From NCBI GenBank assembly GCA_964536025.1, contig CAZHXA010000004.1, positions 1 through 64,000 of the forward strand: DNA of 64,000 nucleotides, given 5' to 3'. Below, in pieces: positions 35,946-44,342 of the stretch. The translations under genes and the position numbers were made by a program. The DNA comes from RGIG4576 sp964536025. GTDB taxonomy: Bacteria; Bacteroidota; Bacteroidia; Bacteroidales; Muribaculaceae. Positions within the stretch are counted from its first letter, which is position 1. The number at the start of each line of letters is the position of its first letter. The notes beneath the pieces were generated by a model that was given only the letters and a program-made list of their open reading frames with translations, was not told where the DNA came from and did no database searches.

Positions 35946-37256
35946 ATGAATCGTTTATTTATAATCATAAGAAGAGAATATCTCAATATCGTAGCACGCA
36001 AGTCATTTATTGTGATGACGTTGCTTATTCCATTGCTCAGTATATTGTGTATGGTGGCTCCTATGCTTTTGGTAGGGCTTAATGAAGGTGAACAAAAAAA
36101 TGTAGTGATTGTAGACGAAGGTTCGCAACTTGGCGGAGTGCTAAAGGACAATGATGAGTATCATTTTATTCAAATCGATAGCTTGGCTCATAAAAATCCG
36201 CGTAATTTTTATGAAAAATCTTCCGATAGCATATATGCAGTGGCAGTGTTGCCTCAAAATCTTGCTCAAAGGGAATTTTTGTCGGTATTTTCAGATAAAC
36301 CGGTACAAAGTTCGTTGGTTTCTTATATAAAGCAATCTTTAAATGAAGAATTGACTAATCGCAATATCAACGCACTCGGAATTCCTGATATTCAAACAAA
36401 AGTAGAACGTTGCAAAGCCGATGTGAAAGTGAGTGAAATACTTTGGAGTGAAGATGGAGAATCGGAATCGGGTTCGGCTGTAATAACACAAGTTTTAGGC
36501 ATTGTATTGGCTATGTTTGCCTATTTCTTTGTACTTATGTATGGGGCAATGATTATGAATGGTGTAATTGAAGAAAAAACCAATCGTATAGTTGAAGTTA
36601 TAGTGAGTAGTTGTCGTCCTATAGAGTTGATGATGGGTAAAATCATAGGTGTAGCATTAGTGGGTTTTACGCAACTTTTAGTGTGGGGAGCATTATTGTT
36701 TGCAGTTGGAAGTGTGTTCGGCTTTGGCGGTTTGCTTATGGGAATGAGTGATGCCACCGAAACCATAAATGCCATGTCGGCTACACAAGGAACAGCAGTA
36801 TCGGCAGGAATGGAAGATATTATACGAGCTATAGCCGGTGTGAAACTTGGACAACTATTAGTATCGTTCTTACTTTATGGAATAGGAGGATTTTTACTTT
36901 TTGGTTCGCTTTTTGCAGCGTTTGGCTCGGCTGTAGACCAACCAAGCGATGCTTCTCAATTTACAACCCCTGTGATAATGATAGAAGTCTTTGCATTATG
37001 GGCAGGAATGGCTTGCATAGAGAATCCTGATGGTCCGCTTGCAATGTGGTGTTCATTTATACCGTTTACATCCACTATCGTGATGATGGTACGTTTGCCT
37101 TATGGGGTCCCTATGTGGGAATTGTTGTTGAGTTTGGCATTGCTTTATGGAACCGCAATTACATTTGTATGGATTGCCGGTCGTATTTATCGTCGTGGAA
37201 TATTGATGTATGGTAAAAAAGTTTCATTCATGGATATATTCCGTTGGATAAAATAA
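35946..37256 (+). CDS. ABC-2 type transporter permease (NatB-like)
   Basis: A 436-residue membrane subunit. One helix at about 22-45 is followed by a large extracytoplasmic domain (about 46-175). A six-helix ABC2_membrane_3 region fills the C-terminal half, with the EEKTNRIVEVIVSSCRPIELMMGK segment typical of NatB. It partners with the preceding ATPase. The exported substrate (sodium, drug, peptide or lipid) is not apparent. Confidence 0.9.
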   Translation: MNRLFIIIRREYLNIVARKSFIVMTLLIPLLSILCMVAPMLLVGLNEGEQKNVVIVDEGSQLGGVLKDNDEYHFIQIDSLAHKNPRNFYEKSSDSIYAVAVLPQNLAQREFLSVFSDKPVQSSLVSYIKQSLNEELTNRNINALGIPDIQTKVERCKADVKVSEILWSEDGESESGSAVITQVLGIVLAMFAYFFVLMYGAMIMNGVIEEKTNRIVEVIVSSCRPIELMMGKIIGVALVGFTQLLVWGALLFAVGSVFGFGGLLMGMSDATETINAMSATQGTAVSAGMEDIIRAIAGVKLGQLLVSFLLYGIGGFLLFGSLFAAFGSAVDQPSDASQFTTPVIMIEVFALWAGMACIENPDGPLAMWCSFIPFTSTIVMMVRLPYGVPMWELLLSLALLYGTAITFVWIAGRIYRRGILMYGKKVSFMDIFRWIK

Positions 37257-37308
37257 TAATGCCTCTAATCTATTATAACACTATTTTGTTTTAACGGTTA
37301 TATATATA

Positions 37309-38376
37309 ATGGAACTTGAAAAATATATAATTGAAGAAAATGCTTCGATAATAGAAGCTTTAAAAAAGTTAAACAATCTTTCGGGAGGGACTTCCATGAC
37401 CCTTTTTGTTACCGATAAAAGCGGAAAAGTGCTTGGAACTCTTACCGATGGAGATATTCGTCGCAGTTTGATTAATGGAGCCGTCCCTGAAACGGAGTTG
37501 AAAGAAGTGATGCACCGTGATTTTATGGCATTGAGAGGAACTGATATTTCAGTGAAAGAAATACGTCGATTGCGTGAATGTAGGGTAACTCTTGTACCTC
37601 GTCTTGATGAGGATGGTAAAATTATTCAAATATATGATTTTTCGGTCCAAAATTCATTGTTGCCTATAGATGCAGTGCTTATGGCAGGAGGTAAAGGTGA
37701 GCGTTTGCGTCCGCTTACCAATGACACGCCCAAACCGTTGCTAAAATTGGGTGATAAGTGTATTATCGATTATAATATAGAGGCTTTGGCTCGTAGTGGT
37801 ATATCTCACATAAGTGTAACTACAAATTATTTGGCCGACCTTATCGCCGACCATTTTTCCACACCTGTGGCAGGTGTGTCGGTGCAATGCGTGAAAGAGC
37901 CTTGCCGATTGGGAACTATCGGGTCGCTTTCTCTTGTGGAAGAAGTGAAAAATGATACGGTTTTATTGATGAACTCCGATTTGTTTACCAATATAAATTA
38001 TGAAGAAATGTTTCTTTCTCATCAAGAAAGTGGAGCCGATGTTACTGTTGCCGTAACTCCGTATATGGTGAGTGTGCCTTTTGCTATATTCCGAACCGAT
38101 GAAAATGGTGATGTGAAAGAACTTGAAGAAAAACCTACATATAATTATTATGCTAATGCCGGCATATATATGATAAAAAGAGAACTGTTATCGATAATAC
38201 CTAAAGGAGAATACTATGACGCAACCGATTTTCTTGAAGATGTAATAGCTCAAGGGGGTAAAGTGCGTCAATTTCCTATAAATGGCATCTGGATTGATAT
38301 AGGTTCTCCTGCCGACTTCCGCCACGCACAAGACTTGATAGGCTTAAGTAATAAATTTAATGGCGTAATTCATTGA
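37309..38376 (+). CDS. CBS-domain sugar nucleotidyltransferase
   Basis: A 355-residue protein. Two CBS motifs fill about 1-118 (GTLTDGDIRRSLING), followed by a nucleotidyltransferase domain whose loop VLMAGGKGERLRPLTNDTPKP binds NTP and sugar phosphate. Metal-binding Asp is in LLMNSDLF and the C-terminal INGIWIDIGSPADF is conserved. The architecture matches PtmE of Campylobacter, a glucosamine-1-phosphate guanylyltransferase for legionaminic acid, but the sugar and nucleotide cannot be read here. Its 3' end overlaps the convergent GNGPSL gene by 20 bases. Confidence 0.85.
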   Translation: MELEKYIIEENASIIEALKKLNNLSGGTSMTLFVTDKSGKVLGTLTDGDIRRSLINGAVPETELKEVMHRDFMALRGTDISVKEIRRLRECRVTLVPRLDEDGKIIQIYDFSVQNSLLPIDAVLMAGGKGERLRPLTNDTPKPLLKLGDKCIIDYNIEALARSGISHISVTTNYLADLIADHFSTPVAGVSVQCVKEPCRLGTIGSLSLVEEVKNDTVLLMNSDLFTNINYEEMFLSHQESGADVTVAVTPYMVSVPFAIFRTDENGDVKELEEKPTYNYYANAGIYMIKRELLSIIPKGEYYDATDFLEDVIAQGGKVRQFPINGIWIDIGSPADFRHAQDLIGLSNKFNGVIH

Positions 38377-39211
38377 CCGATTTCTTTGTGAAAGCATCGA
38401 TGAAACTGTCGGGGGTGATGTTAATAATGTTTGTATCTATGTGGTCGGCATATCTGCGTATCGTATGATAAGTCTTAAAGGCGATATACATGCTTTCCAA
38501 AACCTCGTGTAATTTTATGCTCATGTAGTCTACTTTAATGCGGTCTTCTTCGCTTTTAGCTTCTTTGTAAAAATGGGGCTGTATCGATACAACGCGATTG
38601 TCGTTGTCTACCGATAATGTTTTTAGCCACGAATGGTCGGCTCCGGCAAGATAAATGGTTTTGTAACGCATGGCAATACCTTGCATAATTGACGGAATAA
38701 GCACGTTGCGAGGTCGAGGCATGCCGAGATTGTGGTTATATGCCAAATTTTCAAACCATTTGAATCCTTCTATTGGGGTCATGTTGTAAGTACAGATGCG
38801 AATGTGCTTGTTGTCGATAAGTTTGGTGTACCAATTTCCTTTTGCTTTTATATTTGTAGGTATAAACAAAATCATATCCCAACTTACTGTTTCGGCAAAA
38901 TTATTCCATAATTGCTTGACATTGTCAAGTTCCATACGGTTAAAGAAAACCGGGTCGGTAAGCATGTAATAACATGGTTTCAATTCGGTGAAAACTGGTG
39001 TATTAGCAGCAAAATTTACTGCAAGCAAGTCTTTGGATTTTAGAAAATCGGCATGACGTGCCATAGTATCATTTAGTGACGGTCCGTTTCCAAGTATAAC
39101 CAACTCTTTACCGGCTTCGGCTTTCTCAGGAACTTTGCAAGGACGAGATTTAAGTACAATTTTAATTATACTTAAAGTGGTTTGCAGTATGTTTGACAGT
39201 AATTTTGACAT
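38357..39211 (-). CDS. GNGPSL-motif protein (DUF115 / GT42-sialyltransferase-like), putative glycan enzyme
   Basis: A 284-residue protein. A hydrophobic N-terminal stretch (about 8-20) precedes LVILGNGPSLND at 38-49, the nucleotide-binding loop shared by DUF115 proteins and GT42 sialyltransferases such as CstII. A later IAMRYKTIYLAGADHSW resembles the conserved block those enzymes have around a catalytic histidine. The rest is divergent, so I do not claim sialyl transfer. With a sugar nucleotidyltransferase and a Wzi-like barrel alongside, a role in surface polysaccharide is plausible. It has its own promoter and overlaps the nucleotidyltransferase tail by 20 bases. Confidence 0.65.
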   Translation of the reverse strand: MSKLLSNILQTTLSIIKIVLKSRPCKVPEKAEAGKELVILGNGPSLNDTMARHADFLKSKDLLAVNFAANTPVFTELKPCYYMLTDPVFFNRMELDNVKQLWNNFAETVSWDMILFIPTNIKAKGNWYTKLIDNKHIRICTYNMTPIEGFKWFENLAYNHNLGMPRPRNVLIPSIMQGIAMRYKTIYLAGADHSWLKTLSVDNDNRVVSIQPHFYKEAKSEEDRIKVDYMSIKLHEVLESMYIAFKTYHTIRRYADHIDTNIINITPDSFIDAFTKKSVNELRH

Positions 39212-39240
39212 GATAATGCTTTATGGATTTTTTATCAATA

Positions 39241-39271
39241 CAAAGTTATTATTTTTTGTCCTTTTACGCAA
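39241..39271 (-). promoter_or_regulatory. Minus-strand promoter of the GNGPSL gene
   Basis: On the minus strand TTG (39271-39269), a 20-base spacer and TAACTTTG (39248-39241) match the Bacteroidetes consensus. The ATG lies 30 bases downstream. Confidence 0.65.
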
Positions 39272-39364
39272 TATTGTTGCACCGGTCTTTGATTAGTGAA
39301 AAAAACTTGCTATTTTAGTGGTTTAAAATTAATTTTTTGCCAAAAAATAAACATATTTAAATAG

Positions 39365-40900
39365 ATGAAAATTAAGTGTTTGGTAGTATTATGTCTGCTT
39401 TTGTTGTCGTGTGGGATAAATATAAAGGCAGAATATAATGTAGATTATGGAGCCGAAGTTATCGGAGTGATGAGTAACGGCGATTTTGCACCGTATTTTA
39501 TTTCTTCCAATGAACACGGTGTTGTAACACAAGGGGAAACAGCTTTATTAAAGCTTGATTTTAATAAGCAATGGGATAAAACAAAGCGTTTTAGCTTAGG
39601 ATATGGGACAACGTTTATAGGTAATGCCTCATCTTCTGTAGGATATTCTTTTTATGATAAGGTTGAGGGTGCTTCGTCGGTAAGAAACGAACGACCATCG
39701 TCGGTGTGGATTCATCAATTGTATTTAGATGTGAAATATCGTAGTTTATTTCTTACGCTTGGAGCTAAAGAGACGAGTTCTAAATTGTTGAATGATAGGT
39801 TGACTTCGGGTGATATGACTATGGGAGTAAATGCAAGACCTATTCCCGGAGTGAAAGCAGGATTTATAAATCCTCAGGAAATACCGTTTACCGGCGGTTG
39901 GGTTTATATCTCCGGAGAAATAGGATGTTATAAGCAAACTGATGGCAAATGGTTGAAGAATCATTATAATTATTTGAACCAATTTTTAACCACTGATATG
40001 TGGTTTAATTATAAATATTGCTATTTTCATAGCAATCCGTCAAAGCCTTTTTCTTTTACATTCGGAATGCAAGCCTCCTGTCAATTTGGAGGTGAAAAGA
40101 AAGAATATATAAATGGATATTTGGTCTCAAGTGTGGATATGTCGCCATCGTTAAAAACGTTTTTCAGAACTCTGATACCTGGTTCAGGAGGAGGAAATGC
40201 CGGAGACCAATCTTATTATGAAGGGAATCATGTTGGTTCATGGGATTTTATGGGACGTTATAGATTTAATGATGGAATGGTCTTGAAGGCATATTTGCAA
40301 AAGCCTTGGGAAGATGGTTCCGGAATAGGAATGCTTAATGGATTTGACGGGTTGTATGGATTGGAGTATAATTCAGGCAGAGAGCAGGGAATTGTTACCG
40401 GAGCAGTTGTGGAATATATGGATTTAATGAATCAGGGAGGGCCTTTGCATTGGGCTGCCGGAGATTTTCCCGATTCAAGTATAAAAGATAGTGCGACAGG
40501 CTCCGATAATTATTATAATAATTATGCTTATAATGGTTATCAATATTATGGAATGTCGTTAGGGTCTCCGGTATTGAAGTCGCCTGTTTATAATAAAGAT
40601 GGCTATATGGGATTTACCGATACTCGATTACGTAGTTTTCATGTGGGGGTAGAAGGTTCTCCGAATAAAAATATATCTTATAGAGCGAAATTCTCTTATA
40701 CTAAATCGTGGGGTACGTCATATAAACCTATATCAAAACCTCTTGATAATGTGTCGGCTATGGTAGAATGTGTTTATAAATTTAAAAAAGTATCGGGTCT
40801 TGATGTAAAAGGACAAATTGCCATCGATAACGGTTCGTTATATGGAGATAATTTTGGAGCATTGTTGTCGGTTTCTTATAAAGGATTATTAAATTTTTGA
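39365..40900 (+). CDS. Wzi-like capsule assembly outer-membrane protein
   Basis: A 511-residue protein with a signal peptide (about 1-22). The rest is alternating beta-strands typical of an outer-membrane barrel, with VWIHQLYLDVKYRSLFLTLGAKE and the PIPGVKAGFINPQEIPFTGGWVYISGE block characteristic of Wzi-like proteins (PF14052). E. coli Wzi anchors group 1 capsule at the surface. The Bacteroidales relatives are mostly uncharacterised. It is followed two bases later by a small lipoprotein gene. Confidence 0.82.
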   Translation: MKIKCLVVLCLLLLSCGINIKAEYNVDYGAEVIGVMSNGDFAPYFISSNEHGVVTQGETALLKLDFNKQWDKTKRFSLGYGTTFIGNASSSVGYSFYDKVEGASSVRNERPSSVWIHQLYLDVKYRSLFLTLGAKETSSKLLNDRLTSGDMTMGVNARPIPGVKAGFINPQEIPFTGGWVYISGEIGCYKQTDGKWLKNHYNYLNQFLTTDMWFNYKYCYFHSNPSKPFSFTFGMQASCQFGGEKKEYINGYLVSSVDMSPSLKTFFRTLIPGSGGGNAGDQSYYEGNHVGSWDFMGRYRFNDGMVLKAYLQKPWEDGSGIGMLNGFDGLYGLEYNSGREQGIVTGAVVEYMDLMNQGGPLHWAAGDFPDSSIKDSATGSDNYYNNYAYNGYQYYGMSLGSPVLKSPVYNKDGYMGFTDTRLRSFHVGVEGSPNKNISYRAKFSYTKSWGTSYKPISKPLDNVSAMVECVYKFKKVSGLDVKGQIAIDNGSLYGDNFGALLSVSYKGLLNF

Positions 40901-40902
40901 AA

Positions 40903-41325
40903 ATGAACATGAAAACAATATATTTATTTACAGTTGCCGTTGTTTTGTGCTTATTATCAAGTTGTACGAGGAATAATGGCGATATAGGAGAATTATTTGG
41001 CTTGTGGCGAGTAACAAGTATAGAAATTAATGGGGAAGAGCTAGATAATTACGGAGGAACAATGTATTTTGCATTCCAAACGACCGTTTTTTGTCAAAAG
41101 ACGGTAATAGAATCTACACATGAATATGAAGACCGCTTCGCAACATGGAAATATGAAGGGAAAGATATAGTGATAGATTTTCACGATTATTTACCTTATG
41201 AAATAACAGGTATGCAAGAAGGTAGTAATCATGTAATCATTGAAAAAATAAAGGGAAAAGATATGGTTATGTCTTACACTTCAACAGAGGGAGTGGAATA
41301 TAAATACATTCTAAAAAGATGGTAA
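40903..41325 (+). CDS. Small lipocalin-like lipoprotein
   Basis: About 140 residues. The signal sequence ends in LSSC, making the cysteine (about residue 21) the lipid anchor. The mature part has GLWRVTSIEINGEEL and alternating strands with conserved Trp, like the lipocalin-type small lipoproteins frequent in Bacteroidales. Function unknown. I choose the ATG at 40903; an in-frame TTG at 40897 overlaps the Wzi stop. Probably cotranscribed with the Wzi-like gene. Confidence 0.7.
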   Translation: MNMKTIYLFTVAVVLCLLSSCTRNNGDIGELFGLWRVTSIEINGEELDNYGGTMYFAFQTTVFCQKTVIESTHEYEDRFATWKYEGKDIVIDFHDYLPYEITGMQEGSNHVIIEKIKGKDMVMSYTSTEGVEYKYILKRW

Positions 41326-41343
41326 CTATTTAGTTAAAGTAAG

Positions 41344-41375
41344 GTTGCAATACTCGTTTTAATATGCTATCTTTG
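41344..41375 (+). promoter_or_regulatory. tyrS promoter
   Basis: GTTG at 41344-41347, a 20-base spacer and TATCTTTG at 41368-41375 form a full -33/-7 pair. It lies over the in-frame ATG at 41364, so that ATG cannot be the start. Confidence 0.75.
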
Positions 41376-41411
41376 CGAGATAATAATTTAAATTTTAAAA
41401 TAACAGTATCG

Positions 41412-42704
41412 ATGAATTTCGTAGAAGAATTAAAATGGCGTGGCATGGTGCATGACATGATGCCCGGTACAGAAGAACAATTGTCAAAAGAAATGACTTC
41501 GGCTTATGTAGGTATCGACCCGACAGCCGATTCTCTGCATATCGGTCACCTTGTGAGCGTAATGATGCTAAAGCATTTCCAAAATTCCGGACATCGTCCC
41601 ATAGCTTTGGTGGGAGGAGCTACCGGTATGATTGGCGACCCTTCAATGAAATCGCAAGAGCGAGTTCTAATCGATGAACCTACGCTTCGACATAATCAAG
41701 AATGTATTAAAAAGCAGCTTGCAAAGTTCCTCGATTTCGATAGTGACGCACCCAATCATGCTTTGCTTGTAAACAATTATGATTGGATGAAGGATTATTC
41801 ATTTTTAAACTTCATTCGTGATATTGGTAAGCATATCACTGTAAATTATATGATGGCAAAGGATTCTGTGAAAAAACGTTTGGGTGGTGAAGCTCAACAC
41901 GGTATGTCATTTACAGAATTTTCTTATCAATTATTGCAAGGTTATGATTTCTTGTATCTATATCGTAACAATAATTGTCGTTTACAGATGGGAGGAAGCG
42001 ACCAATGGGGAAATATTACTACAGGTACGGAGCTAATTCGTCGCACCGAAGGTGGTGATGCGTTTGCCCTTACATGTCCGCTAATAACCAAAGCAGATGG
42101 AAAGAAATTCGGTAAAACCGAAACAGGAAATGTATGGCTTGACCCTAAACGCACATCTCCGTATAAATTCTATCAATTTTGGTTGAACGTAAGCGATGAA
42201 GATGCTGAAAAGTATATAAAGATATTCACAATGCTTACTCAAGATGAAATAAAAGCATTAGTAAAAGAACAAACTGAAAATCCTGAACAACGTCCTATTC
42301 AAAAACGACTTGCTAAGGAAATTACCACAATGGTTCACTCTGAAGCCGACTATGAAGCCGCTGTTGAGGCTTCGCAAATATTATTCTCAAACAAAGCTCA
42401 AGAAATTTTGCATAAGATTGACGAAGATACTTTGTTGAGTGTGTTTGAAGGTGTACCTCAATTTGAAGTGGATAAATCATTGATTGAAGCAGGTGTCTCT
42501 TTGATAAATCTTACAACCGACAATGCTACAGTTTTTGCATCTAAGGGCGAAATGCGTAAGATGGCTCAAGGTGGAGGCGTTTCGATAAATAAAGAAAAGG
42601 TTTCTGACCCGAATATGATTATTGATTCTTCTTATCTTTTGAATGGTAAATATATATTGGCACAAAGGGGTAAAAAGAATTATTATTTGATAATTGCAAA
42701 ATAA
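41412..42704 (+). CDS. tyrS: Tyrosyl-tRNA synthetase
   Basis: A 430-residue class I synthetase charging tRNA-Tyr. The HIGH motif is HIGHL in PTADSLHIGHLVSV, and the KMSKS equivalent is KFGKT in ADGKKFGKTETGNVW. The tyrosine-binding segment QLLQGYDFLYLY and the C-terminal S4 domain (about 365-430) are complete. The start at 41412 is fixed by the promoter and by the conserved MNFVEELKWRGM N-terminus. tRNA-Gln lies 80 bases downstream with its own promoter. Confidence 0.97.
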   Translation: MNFVEELKWRGMVHDMMPGTEEQLSKEMTSAYVGIDPTADSLHIGHLVSVMMLKHFQNSGHRPIALVGGATGMIGDPSMKSQERVLIDEPTLRHNQECIKKQLAKFLDFDSDAPNHALLVNNYDWMKDYSFLNFIRDIGKHITVNYMMAKDSVKKRLGGEAQHGMSFTEFSYQLLQGYDFLYLYRNNNCRLQMGGSDQWGNITTGTELIRRTEGGDAFALTCPLITKADGKKFGKTETGNVWLDPKRTSPYKFYQFWLNVSDEDAEKYIKIFTMLTQDEIKALVKEQTENPEQRPIQKRLAKEITTMVHSEADYEAAVEASQILFSNKAQEILHKIDEDTLLSVFEGVPQFEVDKSLIEAGVSLINLTTDNATVFASKGEMRKMAQGGGVSINKEKVSDPNMIIDSSYLLNGKYILAQRGKKNYYLIIAK

Positions 42705-42715
42705 TTTCTCGAAAA

Positions 42716-42747
42716 TTTGGAGTAATCAATATTTTGTATTACCTTTG
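42716..42747 (+). promoter_or_regulatory. tRNA-Gln promoter
   Basis: TTTG at 42716-42719, a 20-base spacer and TACCTTTG at 42740-42747 match the consensus. The tRNA begins about 30 bases after the predicted start. Confidence 0.75.
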
Positions 42748-42784
42748 CAACGCATTTGAGACGATGAGTCTCACTTGATAGGAT

Positions 42785-42858
42785 TGTCTTATGGTGTAAT
42801 GGTAGCACTGCAGTTTTTGGTTCTGCCTGTCAAGGTTCGAATCCTTGTAAGACAACCA
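42785..42858 (+). tRNA. tRNA-Gln (anticodon UUG)
   Basis: A full cloverleaf. The acceptor stem TGTCTTA (42785-42791) pairs with TAAGACA (42848-42854), then A and encoded CCA. A 3-bp D stem (GTG/CAC), an anticodon arm at 42810-42826 with TTG at 42817-42819, a 4-base variable loop and a 5-bp T stem CAAGG/CCTTG with TTCGAAT loop complete it. Position 31-39 of the anticodon stem is a T-T mismatch; the other four pairs are Watson-Crick. Confidence 0.97.
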
Positions 42859-42862
42859 CGAT

Positions 42863-42893
42863 AAACCTCTGAGAATTTCTTAGAGGTTTTTTT
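42863..42893 (+). terminator. Terminator after tRNA-Gln
   Basis: AAACCTCTGAG (42863-42873) pairs with CTTAGAGGTTT (42879-42889), one G-T pair, 5-base loop, followed by a T tract. Confidence 0.9.
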
Positions 42894-42900
42894 GTTTTTA

Positions 42901-43106
42901 AGAAGTAAATGTTAAAAATTAACATTTGAGAAAATTTAAATATTAAAATATGCAGAATTATGTTTGAGTGATATTGTTAAAAAATAGTAATTTAAAGAAA
43001 TGGTAATTTGTAAAGTTGTTGTTGTAACTGTTTGTATAATAATTGGTTTTGTGCTTTGTTTTGTTAAGAATGACGACTCTTGATGTGTTTATAAATGTTT
43101 AATTTA
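42901..43106. other. AT-rich gap with no recognised feature
   Basis: Between the tRNA terminator and the NlpC/P60 promoter the sequence is very AT-rich and shows no ORF, RNA fold or repeat that I can support. Confidence 0.5.
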
Positions 43107-43138
43107 TTTGTTTTGCGGTTGTTCTTTTTTTATCTTTG
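43107..43138 (+). promoter_or_regulatory. Promoter of the NlpC/P60 gene
   Basis: TTTG at 43107-43110, a 20-base spacer and TATCTTTG at 43131-43138 followed by TG. The leader to the ATG at 43211 is about 65 bases. Confidence 0.75.
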
Positions 43139-43210
43139 TGAAGTTCCATAAAGGAAAAGTATTTGATTATTTTTTCTTTATTAATACAAGCAATAAAATA
43201 AAGTAAAAAT

Positions 43211-43837
43211 ATGGCAGAATGTAAAAAAATAGTGATATTGATAATGGTGGCTTTTGCTTCCGTGTCTTTTGCTACATCTGTCAATGCTCAGTTGCCGGTT
43301 CAAAAACGAGGTACAATTAAAGAGCAAATTGAGAATTCGACTTTGTTTAATGGTGATGAAATAGATGAATGTATAGCTGAAATTTTGGACTATGCATCTA
43401 AGTTTCAAGGAACTCGTTATCGTTTAGGAGCAACAGGTCCAAATAGATTTGACTGCTCAGGTTTTACAAGTTATGTATTTGCTAAATTCGGTTATAAGTT
43501 GAATCGAACTTCGGGCGGTCAAGTATCAAATGGCAAAATTATAGCAAAAAACGAATTACAACCCGGTGATTTGGTGTTTTTTAACGGTAGACGTGCAGGT
43601 GGCACAAGAATAGGTCATGTGGGAATTGTTACAACTGTTGATAAAGAAAATGAAACATTTGAATTTATACATGCAAGTTGTTCGCAAGGGGTTGTTGTTA
43701 GCAAGTCTACAGAGGCTTATTACAATAAACGCTATGTAAAAGCATGTCGTGTAATTGAAGATAATGAACCTGAGGCATTTGGAGCCGATATGGTTTTTGA
43801 TTATACGTTACATCAATTTACCGATTCTATCTTTTGA
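43211..43837 (+). CDS. NlpC/P60-family (C40) cell-wall hydrolase
   Basis: A 208-residue secreted cysteine peptidase that cleaves peptide stems of peptidoglycan. The signal peptide ends at VNAQ (about 26). The catalytic triad is C82 in RFDCSGFTSYVF, H136 in RIGHVGIV and H154 in FIHAS. There is no SH3 or LysM binding domain. It is monocistronic, with its own promoter and terminator. Confidence 0.93.
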   Translation: MAECKKIVILIMVAFASVSFATSVNAQLPVQKRGTIKEQIENSTLFNGDEIDECIAEILDYASKFQGTRYRLGATGPNRFDCSGFTSYVFAKFGYKLNRTSGGQVSNGKIIAKNELQPGDLVFFNGRRAGGTRIGHVGIVTTVDKENETFEFIHASCSQGVVVSKSTEAYYNKRYVKACRVIEDNEPEAFGADMVFDYTLHQFTDSIF

Positions 43838-43875
43838 CAAATAATCAATAATATCATAATATCTCTCAACAGTGG

Positions 43876-43910
43876 AAAGCTTTCTGTGACAGAAAGCTTT
43901 TTGTGCTTTT
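43876..43910 (+). terminator. Terminator after the NlpC/P60 gene
   Basis: AAAGCTTTCTG (43876-43886) pairs perfectly with CAGAAAGCTTT (43890-43900) around a 3-base loop, then TTGTGCTTTT. Confidence 0.85.
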
Positions 43911-43965
43911 AATAGAATACATTAATTTAAAATGGTGATAATTGTGTACACGAATGGGTGTAATA

Positions 43966-44001
43966 AAGCATAGCCCGGCTTCAAACAGTCATGCTATGCT
44001 T
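43966..44001. repeat. 9-bp inverted repeat of unknown role
   Basis: AAGCATAGC (43966-43974) and GCTATGCTT (43993-44001) flank an 18-base GC-richer loop and are followed by a run of A. There is no T tract for a plus-strand terminator. The rest of the 43911-44342 gap holds only a short unconvincing minus ORF (44079-44267). Confidence 0.5.
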
Positions 44002-44342
44002 AAAAAAAAAACTATAATAAGAAAGCTTTGATAAATCGTTTTAAATTGCACTTATAGAATAATTAGCTTTTTCTTTTTTTACATTGTTTTGTGATGTTTT
44101 TCGAAGTAAAATACCACCATTATTCTGTTTAAATTTTCCCCTAAGGCATTAAGATGTAATTCAGGGCTACTACTCTTAATGAAAACCTCAAAAAAACAGT
44201 TTGCCATTAATCTGAGCGAGAAGCCCATTACAAATTTAAACCATAGAAATATAATAAAGAAAAACATAATACCTTTAATTTAGTCAAATAACAAAGAATT
44301 TAGCTAACTTTATACCTTAAAAACAGTCAAAATGAAGTTTTT

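Noticed and set aside
44079..44267. 62-codon minus-strand ORF in the long gap before the HTH regulator
   Set aside because: Low-complexity composition, no promoter, no ribosome binding site and no family resemblance.
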